Assembly: GCA_002320775.1 (NCBI GenBank)
Contig: DCKY01000143.1
Coordinates: forward strand, 1 to 23,210
Reading direction: 5' to 3'
From: Planctomycetes bacterium UBA1662
Lineage (GTDB): Bacteria > Planctomycetota > UBA8108
DNA length: 23,210 nt
Shown: positions 1 to 7,489 of the stretch, one piece after another
How the letters are laid out: every line of letters begins with the position of its first letter
Numbering within the stretch: position 1 is the stretch's first letter
Notes under the pieces: model-generated
The model's input: the letters and a program-made list of their open reading frames with translations, nothing else
Told to the model about the DNA's origin: nothing
The model's database searches: none
Program-made: the position numbers and the translations under genes

Positions 1-1
1 A

Positions 2-544
2 AAAAAGAAAACGGCTCCAAAGAAAGAAGCCCCCGCCAAGAAAAAAGTTGCGGCAAAGAAGAAGGAGGCCCCGCCGGCCGCGCCCCCCCCGGATGAGCGA
101 ACCATCATCGAAGAGGCGATGAAGCGACTCCCGCCGCTTACGAAAAGAATCAATAAAACCGACCGCCGCCTGATTCGCAAAAGGCTGCTGGAGCGAAGAG
201 GAGAGCTCGCCGGCACTCTCGAGTCTATCGAAGACGAACACATTGGAACGCACGAAAACCGTACGACCGCCGGTGGAGACGAAGCCGATCAGGCCAACAA
301 CGCCCAGACCGCCGATATTTCTTTACGGCTGGCGGAAACCGGCGCGCGTGAGCTTCAGGAAATTGATGCGGCCCTCGGCAAGCTCAGCGATGGCAGCTAC
401 GGGATCTGCGAAGCTACCGGCGAGCCCATCGGACTCCCTCGTCTTAAATATATTCCCTGGATTCGCCTCAGCCTGGAAGCCCAGGAAAAGGTCGAACGCA
501 ACCAGCTACGCTACGATGAATCCGAAGGCTGGGTCTTTCCCTGA
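2..544 (+). CDS. DksA/TraR-family RNA polymerase-binding regulator, zinc-less, 5' end outside window
   Basis: The reading frame is open to the left edge, so the gene is 5'-partial; 180 residues are visible. The first 30 or so are a Lys/Ala/Pro-rich, histone-H1-like tail. An ATG at 119 is possible as a start, but the tail in the same frame argues for an upstream one. Counting from that ATG, D54-x2-D57-x-A59 matches the DxxDxA tip of the DksA coiled coil, which enters the RNA polymerase secondary channel. The C-terminal finger keeps the family frame (GSYGIC, GEPIG, RLK, PW) but has C97, T100, S118 and A121 where family members have four cysteines. Spacing is the canonical 2-17-2, so this is substitution and not a sequencing slip. 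In the family these proteins work with ppGpp in the stringent response; zinc-independent paralogues such as Pseudomonas DksA2 are known. Family call is confident; specific role is inferred. Confidence 0.9.
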   Translation, partial: KKKTAPKKEAPAKKKVAAKKKEAPPAAPPPDERTIIEEAMKRLPPLTKRINKTDRRLIRKRLLERRGELAGTLESIEDEHIGTHENRTTAGGDEADQANNAQTADISLRLAETGARELQEIDAALGKLSDGSYGICEATGEPIGLPRLKYIPWIRLSLEAQEKVERNQLRYDESEGWVFP

Positions 545-550
545 AGCCTC

Positions 551-574
551 GGCGTGCCGCCCGCCGGCAACGCC
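551..574 (+). other. GC-rich inverted repeat between the dksA-like and DUF1080 genes
   Basis: GGCGTGCCG at 551-559 can pair with CGGC and ACGCC at 565-574, with one bulged A. The hairpin sits 7 bases after the dksA-like stop codon. No T run follows, so it is a weak candidate for an intrinsic terminator. It may instead be a processing or stabilising hairpin within a two-gene transcript. Confidence 0.35.
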
Positions 575-594
575 CCCTGAAAAGAGCCTGGAAC

Positions 595-1284
595 ATGACT
601 CGCTCGTTCTTTCTCCTCTTTTTCGTCGCCGCGCTGGCTGCGGGATCCTCCTGCGGCTTGCTGCCAACGCCCGCGGAGCCGCGGGTATTCGAGCCTCTCT
701 TCGATGGAAAGAGTCTCGCGGGGTGGGAGGGCGACACTCGCTTCTTCCGGGTGGAAGATGGAGCCATCATCGCCGGGCGCCTCGATTCGCCCATTCCCCG
801 GAACGAATTCCTCGTCTCGAAAGAGTCTTTCGAAGACTTTGATCTCCGCTTCGAAGCCCGCCTCCTCGGCACGGGCCGCAACGCCGGGGTCCAGTTCCGA
901 AGCGAAAGGGTCGCCGGCAGCCGCGAGATGATCGGCTACCAATGCGACATCGGAGAATGGAGCGCCGGCCTCATCTGGGGGCTCCTGTATGACGAATCGC
1001 GCCGAGCAAGAATGCTCGACGAGCCCGAGCAGGAACCCCTTCTCAAGGCAGTGAAGCAGGACGGATGGAACCGCCTCCGGGTGCTCGCGACCGGACCGCG
1101 GGTCCGCATCTGGGTTAACGACTTTCCAACGGTTGATTATACCGAGACCGACCCCGCCGTGGAGCCGGCCGGCCGGGTCGGCCTGCAGATCCACAGCGGC
1201 CCACCCGCTGAGTGCCACTACCGGAATATAAAGATCCGGCGACTGCACCACATTCCGCAGGGGGTCGGCGACCCCGACAATTGA
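595..1284 (+). CDS. DUF1080 (3-keto-disaccharide hydrolase family) putative lipoprotein
   Basis: This 229-residue protein begins with a hydrophobic signal segment (residues 4-16) and a candidate lipidated Cys at C20. The residues before it (G-S-S-C) lack the usual Leu/Val/Ile at -3, so lipidation is likely but not certain. The mature part has DUF1080 hallmarks: LFDGKSLAGW at 35-44, a central beta-rich region with an NAGVQFRS segment, and a C-terminal strand pair with GRVGLQIHSG and YRNIKIRRL. The family (PF06439) has a concanavalin-like sandwich fold, and members are annotated as 3-keto-disaccharide hydrolases or glycan-binding modules. It is abundant in Planctomycetota and Verrucomicrobiota. 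The substrate cannot be read from the sequence. It lies 50 bases after the dksA-like gene on the same strand. It faces the YceK-like gene at its 3' end, 34 bases apart. No clear Shine-Dalgarno precedes the ATG. Confidence 0.85.
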   Translation: MTRSFFLLFFVAALAAGSSCGLLPTPAEPRVFEPLFDGKSLAGWEGDTRFFRVEDGAIIAGRLDSPIPRNEFLVSKESFEDFDLRFEARLLGTGRNAGVQFRSERVAGSREMIGYQCDIGEWSAGLIWGLLYDESRRARMLDEPEQEPLLKAVKQDGWNRLRVLATGPRVRIWVNDFPTVDYTETDPAVEPAGRVGLQIHSGPPAECHYRNIKIRRLHHIPQGVGDPDN

Positions 1285-1318
1285 AAGCTCGCCCTGCCCA
1301 GGCTGGCTCGTCGCGCGA

Positions 1319-1585
1319 TCACCGCATCAGCTGAATCGGACCCGTCAGGACAGGTATTAAAAGGGTGTCTAACGCCACGGTGGGAAGAAAGTCCAGCGTC
1401 CTGAAGAAAGTCCCCCACCACCCAGTTTGTGGATCTTCCATCTCGCGGAGGGAGGCCGCGGTGCCCCCATAAATAGAGATGTCTGCTTTTGGATCCATCA
1501 GATGGTCGAGGGTCATACAGCTCGGCTGGGCGGCCAGAAGGCCCAGCAAAGCCACAGCCCATACGAATTTTGCACACTTCTTCAT
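1319..1585 (-). CDS. YceK/YidQ-family small putative lipoprotein
   Basis: This 88-residue protein has a good Shine-Dalgarno (AAGGAG) just upstream of its ATG. Residues 1-22 form a signal segment with a positively charged start and a Leu/Ala-rich core. C23 is the candidate lipidated cysteine, although the preceding residues Q-P-S are a poor lipobox. The body carries the YceK/YidQ pattern: IYGGT, then a charged stretch, then a LDFLPTVALDTLLIPV segment near residues 64-79. That matches the LDLPFSLVFDTLLLP signature of Escherichia coli YceK. E. coli members are outer-membrane-associated lipoproteins of poorly defined role. It stands alone on the minus strand and converges on the DUF1080 gene. Family assignment is moderately firm; function is unknown. 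Confidence 0.75.
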   Translation of the reverse strand: MKKCAKFVWAVALLGLLAAQPSCMTLDHLMDPKADISIYGGTAASLREMEDPQTGWWGTFFRTLDFLPTVALDTLLIPVLTGPIQLMR

Positions 1586-1996
1586 CCTGCTCTCCTTACA
1601 TCAACAAACAAGATAGCCAGCCCGGCTGCTCACACGCCTGCCACACACTCTTCCAGCTCCTCTGCACGGAGAGGCTCGAGATCAACGCCTCTCTGGAAAA
1701 GACAAACCAGCCTTGTAACAGGATCTGTTATATCGGCATTACCGCCTCGGTTGCAATCAGCGACTGGCAGACAAATCGGCGGCCCCTCTCACCAAAGATG
1801 AGGACCAAGAAAGCCGATCACAGCGATGAGAGCCGCCTGCCCGCCCCCGATGATGTCCCCACGGCCCCCCTGCGCCGCCTGGAGGACCTCGCCGATTCAA
1901 GGGCCCTGGCGTAAGCAGGAATCCAGCCCCATAAAAGCTCCCCATCGCCTACAATGCGGGCTTCAACATCCCGCCTGCTTTTTAACGAGGTTAAAG
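1586..1996. other. 411-base non-coding region between divergent genes
   Basis: This stretch separates the minus-strand YceK-like gene from the plus-strand DUF6797 gene, so it should contain both promoters. The long frames that cross it show no family features and no ribosome-binding sites. A TACAAT at 1950-1955 could be a -10 element for the DUF6797 gene, but I see no matching -35. C-rich runs at 1840-1870 give a guanine-rich minus strand. I see no tRNA, no terminator with a T run and no insertion-sequence remnant. Confidence 0.6.
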
Positions 1997-4378
1997 ATGA
2001 ACACTCGCGTCCTCACGGCCCTGGCTTTGCTCTTCAGCCTGCTCTTCCTCTCGCCGCAAACCAACGCTCAGACCGGCAAGAAGTGGCTTGATATGAATTA
2101 TGGCCCCTTCTTTTCAGGCTCTGTTCAGGCCCCCGGCCCCGGCAAAAACCTGACCTATAAAGGACTGGTCCTTCGGGTCGATGGCAAATGGACATCGGCC
2201 GCGGGGTCGGCCGACAGTGCCACGATGTTGTTCGACACCGATCTCCTGCGCTTCTCAGCAGGCTGGACAGGCGGGCTCCTCAATATGCGTAACATCTCAT
2301 GGGATGGCTCGCATGGCACGCATTCAACGATCTCGGGAACTCCGGTCTTTCTCAACCCGCTGGCGCCGGGCTGGGCACGGCCCGAGGACGACTCGTTCAA
2401 GGACCCAAGGGCGCTGCCCTACGGCCCCCTTCCCAGGAAGTGGGCCCATTTCAAGGGCCTCTACCTGAACAAGGACCAGGTTGTTCTTTCCTATTCCGTT
2501 GGCAACGCCAACCTGCTCGAGCTTGCATCCTATCGCAAAACAGCCGGCGGCCACGAAATGAACCGAACCCTGAACATCAAGGATGCCGATCGCGCCCTGG
2601 TCATGCTGACCTGCGCCCTCGGCGGAGAGCCCCTGTCTCTGTTGAACCGTGACAGCCTCAAACAGGGAAAGAGCGACAGCCCTGCCGCTTCAACCCTTGT
2701 CCTCCTGGGAGACCGCGCCAAGGGCGACGCGGCCCTGGTTACACTTGTAAGCCTCTCCGGCGGCGGCAAGGGCCTCTCCTCGCGCTGGCAACCGGAAGAT
2801 TCGCAGCTCCGGCTGAAGCTCACCCCCTCCGGCGGCAAGGCCGGAGGACGGCTCAAGCTCTCGATCTGGAAGGGCCCGGCCGCGGCTCTTGAAAAATACG
2901 CCGCGTCCCTCGATGCGGGCGAGCCCGCCGACCTCTCGCCTCTGACGAAAGGCGGGCCGCCCCGCTGGAAAGAAAAACTCGAGACCGAGACCCGGCTCGG
3001 CGCCGACAACGGCGCCTTCGCGGTCGACATCCTGACCACGCCCATGGAGAACCCCTGGAAATCCTGGATGCGCCTGGGCGGATTTGACTTCTTCGCCGAT
3101 GGCCGGCGCGCCGCTGCCTGCACCTGGATGGGCGATGTGTGGCTGGTTAACGGCCTGGGGGCCGTGCCCGGAAAGCTCACCTGGCAAAGAATCGCAACCG
3201 GCCTGTTCCAGCCTCTCGGCCTCAAGATCGTCGATGAAACCATCTATGTTCTGGGCCGCGACCAGATCACCATTCTCCGGGATCTGAACGGCGATGGCGA
3301 AGCGGACCATTACGAGAATTTCAACAATGACGCGGAGGTCACCGAACACTTCCATGAATTCGCCATGGACCTCCAGACCGATGCCGCTGGCAATTTCTAC
3401 TACACCAAGGGCGGACGCCATGCGAAAGATTCCGTCGTTCCCCAGCATGGCAGCATTCTCCGCGTCAGCAAGGACGGGTCAAAAACAGAGATCCTCGCCA
3501 ACGGTTTTCGCGCCCCGAACGGCCTCTGCGTAAATCCGGACGGGACCTTTTTCACCAGCGACCAGGAAGGTCACTGGACCCCCGCCAACCGGATCAACTG
3601 GGTCAAGAAGGGCGGCTTCTATGGCTACATGTGGTCCTTCCACAAGGGCAAAAAGCCCACCTCCTACGACCCGCCGCTTTGCTGGCTTCACCCGCGTTAT
3701 GACCGCTCTCCGGCTGAACAGCTCTGGGTTCCCAAGGACAGTTGGGGGCCGCTGGGCGGACACCTGATCTCCCTCTCCTATGGAACCGGCGCGATCTCGC
3801 ACATCCTCCATGAACGGGCCGGCGACCTGATGCAGGGCGGCGCGACCAAGCTCAAGATCCCGATCTTTCCCACCGGTATCATGCGCGGACGCTTTCATCC
3901 CGGCGACAAGCACCTGTATCTCTGTGGGCTCTTCGGTTGGGCCGGCAACCGGACCCGGGCGGGCGGTCTCTACCGTATACGCCATACCGGCAAGCCCATG
4001 CACACTCCGCTCAAGCTCCACGCCACCACCAGGGGCCTTGTCCTGACCTTCTCAGACCCCCTGGAGCGGAAACGCGCGGCGAGCGCCGACCGCTATTCCA
4101 TCGAGAGATGGAATTACCTCTGGCGCCAGCAATATGGCTCCAAAGACTACAAGCTCTCCGATGGCAAGATCGGCCGCGACAAGGTCGCCGTCAAATCGGC
4201 CGTCGTCTCAAAAGATGGACGCTCGGTTTTCCTGGAGATCGAGGACATGAAACCCTGCATGCAGATGCTCATTCGCTACAAGCTCACCGGAGCGGATGGG
4301 GCCCGGGTCTCGCAGGAAATCTATAACACCATCCACAAGCTCGGCGACCACTCGAAGGCCGCAAAGCTCTTTGATTAA
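1997..4378 (+). CDS. Secreted DUF6797-type protein with C-terminal beta-propeller
   Basis: The frame is open further upstream, but the start is placed at ATG 1997, giving 793 residues. GAGG lies 6 bases before it, and it is followed at once by a signal peptide, probably cut after TNA at residue 24. Residues 30-340 resemble the DUF6797 module seen in Planctomycetota and Verrucomicrobiota (NYGPF start, DSFKDPR and GPLPRKWAHFKGLY segments). Residues 360-665 look like an NHL/PQQ-type propeller, with FADGRRAAACTWMGDVWLV, FQPLGLKIVD, a DLNGDGEAD calcium-type loop at 429-437, HFHEFAMDLQTDAAGNFYY, and FDRSPAEQLW-like and GRFHPGD motifs. Residues 668-793 form a final beta-rich domain. Many relatives carry a c-type cytochrome; no CxxCH is present here. 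A role in periplasmic sugar or polyol oxidation is only an inference. Its stop lies 9 bases from that of the convergent gene. Confidence 0.85.
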   Translation: MNTRVLTALALLFSLLFLSPQTNAQTGKKWLDMNYGPFFSGSVQAPGPGKNLTYKGLVLRVDGKWTSAAGSADSATMLFDTDLLRFSAGWTGGLLNMRNISWDGSHGTHSTISGTPVFLNPLAPGWARPEDDSFKDPRALPYGPLPRKWAHFKGLYLNKDQVVLSYSVGNANLLELASYRKTAGGHEMNRTLNIKDADRALVMLTCALGGEPLSLLNRDSLKQGKSDSPAASTLVLLGDRAKGDAALVTLVSLSGGGKGLSSRWQPEDSQLRLKLTPSGGKAGGRLKLSIWKGPAAALEKYAASLDAGEPADLSPLTKGGPPRWKEKLETETRLGADNGAFAVDILTTPMENPWKSWMRLGGFDFFADGRRAAACTWMGDVWLVNGLGAVPGKLTWQRIATGLFQPLGLKIVDETIYVLGRDQITILRDLNGDGEADHYENFNNDAEVTEHFHEFAMDLQTDAAGNFYYTKGGRHAKDSVVPQHGSILRVSKDGSKTEILANGFRAPNGLCVNPDGTFFTSDQEGHWTPANRINWVKKGGFYGYMWSFHKGKKPTSYDPPLCWLHPRYDRSPAEQLWVPKDSWGPLGGHLISLSYGTGAISHILHERAGDLMQGGATKLKIPIFPTGIMRGRFHPGDKHLYLCGLFGWAGNRTRAGGLYRIRHTGKPMHTPLKLHATTRGLVLTFSDPLERKRAASADRYSIERWNYLWRQQYGSKDYKLSDGKIGRDKVAVKSAVVSKDGRSVFLEIEDMKPCMQMLIRYKLTGADGARVSQEIYNTIHKLGDHSKAAKLFD

Positions 4379-4387
4379 TCGCCCGGC

Positions 4388-7360
4388 TCAGGGAAAGAGA
4401 TACCGAGCGTTCTTTGCCGCGGCCCGGCGCTTGTAGCCCTCCAGCTCAGTCCGCATGGCGGCCACCAGCGGCGAGCCCGGATGGCCTTTCTCAAGAGCCC
4501 GGACCCACTTCTCGGTGACCGCGTGATACACCGCGATTCGATTGCGCACCATCTCGCGAACACGGCGCAGCTGAGCGGGCTGCGCGGCCCCGGGCAAATT
4601 GTCCAGGGCCTTGCCGATCCACTCGAACGCGGCCTCTTTTTTGAGCGCGGCATCGTAGCTGCCCGCCAGAGCGATGGCCCAGGCGGCTCGCTCCGCCCCC
4701 GTGACGCTCCGAGTGTAAGCCTGCGCCTGGGATGCCAGCTGAGCCGGGTCCGGAACCCGGAAGAAGGCCAGGGCTCGAGCCCGCTCACTCTCCAGCTCCC
4801 CCGCAAGAGCGGCCTCGAGCGGCGGCTGGAAATAGCTCGAGAGAGAAGTGAAGGGGCTGAGCCGCAAAGCGGCAAAGGCCAACGGTGAAAGCGCCGGCCC
4901 GCGATAGAGGCGCAGCAACTCCCGGTCACCGCTGGAATAGCTCAGCCGCTGAGTGTCATCTTTGTACAGCATTGGCGCCTCGAGGCCCGCTATTTCCTCA
5001 GGCCCCATGACCATCATCGACAGCACGCCCTCCAGGGAGGACATCTCGTGGCGACAGAGAGTCGTCCAGCGCGCGCCGGAGATCTTGTTTTCCCGGACGA
5101 AGGTCCGGCAGCGCTGACGCAGCGCCTCCAGCTCAAATCGCGGTCTCGATGGGTAACTCAGAACCATGAAGTCATCCCGGCCAACCTTGACCACGAAGGT
5201 AAAAGGAAACTCTGCCGCCTGGGTTTTCACGATACCCAGGGTGTCCGCGGGGGTAATCCTGTAAAGCGGCAGCCACTGCATAAAAACGCCCCCGGGGCGC
5301 AAAATGCGGCGAATCCCGGAATAGAACTCCCGGGAATACAGGCTGCACACTCCATCCGCCGTTGGCGGAGGCGGCTCCATCGAGATGATGTCATAGGACT
5401 GCGCGGGTGCGCGGTCAACATAATGGCGCCCATCGTCGAGGTGGACCCCGACCCGGCCATCTTTTCCAAGGCCGTGGTTGTATTCGCCGTAGTTCCGCAA
5501 CGAGAGCTCGATCATCTCCTCGGAGATGTCGACCACGTCCAGGCGGCCGTCTTCCGGCAAATACATCAGGAGCGCGCCGAAGGACTGCCCGGAGCCCAGG
5601 CAAATCCCCAGACAGTCGCGCGGCAGGCCGGTACCGGGATAAAAAAGGATCGGCACATGACCCTGGATGGCCTGGGTCGACCAGTACTTCTTATAGGTCA
5701 CCGCCAGCGAGACATGCCCCGCTCCCACCTGGATGCTGTCCGGCCCATCAAAAATCCAGGAGGTTGTAAACGGCCCCTCGTTGATCTCGACCAGCTCGGT
5801 CTCACCCCGGGCGGGATTCTTGCCATACCCATCCTCGAGTATCGTCTGCCGGGTGATGTCTTCGGAAAAACTGAAATAGAGAACGCTGGCCAGCCCAAGC
5901 AGGGGCGCCGCGGCGAAAAAGAGCCCTCTGCGGCTCCTGGGGGAGGCCCCCTCGCCCCCCGCCTGCTGAAGGGCCCGGGCCTTCAACAGGCAGGCTCCCG
6001 ACAGGACCAATGAGCCCGCGCCCAGCAGGACGAGCGTCGCATGCAGGCCAAGGAGATGAAGGAAAACATAGCCTGCGAGGAAGCCGCCAAGGCTTGAGCC
6101 GATGGTGTTCCAGAACACGAGCCGGCCGGAAACCGGGCGCAGGGCGGAGGCGTTGCGGGCCGCCGCCGCGATCAGGGCCGGCAGCCCCGCGCCCATCAAG
6201 GCCACCGGGATGAAAATACACAGGGCGATCTGGAAAAGGGGAGCGAAAAATATCGCGTCCGCCTTTTCGCTCCAGAACATCATGTACGATGGGTTCAGGT
6301 GGTCGATCTCGAGAGTCTCCAGCGGCACGATCCGGACACTCCCATCGGGAAGGGTGATCCGCTTGCCCTGCAAGGCCACGCTGTGCTCCGCTGATCGCCA
6401 CCAGTAGATCATCGTAAGAGCGAAGAGCGGTACCAGCCCCTGCAATCCCCCGAGAACTTTGAGCGGACTCCAACGCGTGCGCAGCACGGGGGAGAGAGCC
6501 AGGCTCCCCGTCGCCAAGGCGAGCAGGAACACCGCCAGAAGCATCGCCGTGAAATAAACGCTGGTTGTGTGAAAGAGAGAGAAATAACGCGACCAGGCGA
6601 CCTGGTAGGCGATCGCAACCAGGCCGGAAAGAAAGGCCGCCGCGGGGAAGAACCACCCCAGCCTGACCTTCCCGGCAACCGCGTGGGTCGGAGCCGATTG
6701 GCGAAAGAAAAGAAACGCCGCGCCGGCGATCAACAGATTGCCGATGCCTCCGGCCACGCTGGTCCCGTTCATTCCCAGCGCCGGGATGGCAAAATAGGCG
6801 GTGCACAGGACCCCGGCCACCGCGCCCAGGATATTGACACCGTAGAGGAAGCTGGTCCGCGAGCCAATCGCGCGATCTTCCGCCACCAGCCCATCCAGCA
6901 GAAGAGGAAGCGTGCCTCCCATAAAAAAGGTCGGGACGAGAACCAGGGCGAACAGCAACCCGAAACGCAGCGCGAAGAGGCCGCCGTCAACCTCCGCCGC
7001 AACAGGGTAGAGCGCGCCGTAGGTCTGCTCCAGCAGGAAGAAGAGAAAAGGGAAGGCCAGGGCAAAGAGACCGATCACCAGCTCAAAAATACCGTAAATC
7101 AAAAGCGGGGAGCGGCGAGTGGAGCGGAGCCGGTTTCCGACAAAATATCCTCCAAGCGCGATTCCCAGGAAAAACGAGGTCAGCACCGTAGAGAGGGCGA
7201 TCTGGCTCGCGCCAACCACCAGGGCGGCCTTCTTGATCCAGACCAACTCGTAGCCGAGCCCGAGTGCCCCTGAAAAGAAAAATAGAGCCGTCGCCCGGCC
7301 AAAAGTCTTTGGCCGGAGCCCCGGCTTTCCGGATTGTTCTGACGCGGCCTTCTTCGTCAC
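4388..7360 (-). CDS. Fused transporter-like / spermidine synthase-like membrane protein
   Basis: The 990-residue protein starts with GTG at 7358-7360; GAGGAG lies 11 bases upstream. Residues 22-460 hold about 11-12 hydrophobic helices, with repeated GxGLGYE and GxxxPAL patterns found in the fused MFS/spermidine synthase family. Another hydrophobic segment follows at 480-497. Residues 515-740 resemble a class I S-adenosylmethionine-binding fold: CLGSGQSFG at 587-595 as the glycine loop, VVDISEEMIELS at 609-620 as the acidic second strand, and LYSREFYSGIRRILRPGG at 674-691. The polyamine active-site stretch, normally with catalytic aspartates, reads SMEPPPPTADG at 660-670, so true spermidine synthesis is doubtful. 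Residues 770-990 are mostly helical and unassigned. It is convergent with the DUF6797 gene and divergent from the gene at 7490. The substrate is unknown. Confidence 0.85.
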   Translation of the reverse strand: MTKKAASEQSGKPGLRPKTFGRATALFFFSGALGLGYELVWIKKAALVVGASQIALSTVLTSFFLGIALGGYFVGNRLRSTRRSPLLIYGIFELVIGLFALAFPFLFFLLEQTYGALYPVAAEVDGGLFALRFGLLFALVLVPTFFMGGTLPLLLDGLVAEDRAIGSRTSFLYGVNILGAVAGVLCTAYFAIPALGMNGTSVAGGIGNLLIAGAAFLFFRQSAPTHAVAGKVRLGWFFPAAAFLSGLVAIAYQVAWSRYFSLFHTTSVYFTAMLLAVFLLALATGSLALSPVLRTRWSPLKVLGGLQGLVPLFALTMIYWWRSAEHSVALQGKRITLPDGSVRIVPLETLEIDHLNPSYMMFWSEKADAIFFAPLFQIALCIFIPVALMGAGLPALIAAAARNASALRPVSGRLVFWNTIGSSLGGFLAGYVFLHLLGLHATLVLLGAGSLVLSGACLLKARALQQAGGEGASPRSRRGLFFAAAPLLGLASVLYFSFSEDITRQTILEDGYGKNPARGETELVEINEGPFTTSWIFDGPDSIQVGAGHVSLAVTYKKYWSTQAIQGHVPILFYPGTGLPRDCLGICLGSGQSFGALLMYLPEDGRLDVVDISEEMIELSLRNYGEYNHGLGKDGRVGVHLDDGRHYVDRAPAQSYDIISMEPPPPTADGVCSLYSREFYSGIRRILRPGGVFMQWLPLYRITPADTLGIVKTQAAEFPFTFVVKVGRDDFMVLSYPSRPRFELEALRQRCRTFVRENKISGARWTTLCRHEMSSLEGVLSMMVMGPEEIAGLEAPMLYKDDTQRLSYSSGDRELLRLYRGPALSPLAFAALRLSPFTSLSSYFQPPLEAALAGELESERARALAFFRVPDPAQLASQAQAYTRSVTGAERAAWAIALAGSYDAALKKEAAFEWIGKALDNLPGAAQPAQLRRVREMVRNRIAVYHAVTEKWVRALEKGHPGSPLVAAMRTELEGYKRRAAAKNARYLFP

Positions 7361-7453
7361 GCTGTCGTCTTCTCCTCAGCGTCGGATGTCTTGATTCCCT
7401 GGCGGCTTCCGCCTCTTCTGTTATCGGCCTCTGGCCCTCGCGGCTGAAAAAAA

Positions 7454-7483
7454 TTGTTCCAATCGCGGCCTGGGAGTTAGGAT
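7454..7483 (+). promoter_or_regulatory. Candidate promoter for the exported 316-residue protein
   Basis: TTGTTC at 7454-7459 and TAGGAT at 7478-7483 are 18 bases apart. Transcription would start at or next to the ATG at 7490, giving a leaderless message. The same TAGGA also works as a Shine-Dalgarno with 7-base spacing. The two readings exclude each other, so this is a weak call. Confidence 0.3.
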
Positions 7484-7489
7484 GCCTAT

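Noticed and set aside
551..574. Intrinsic terminator after the DksA-like gene
   Set aside because: The hairpin is plausible but has no T run, so it is listed only as an inverted repeat.
1826..1996. Extension of the DUF6797 protein by 57 codons
   Set aside because: A proper signal peptide begins at ATG 1997 with GAGG before it. The extension would bury that signal peptide.
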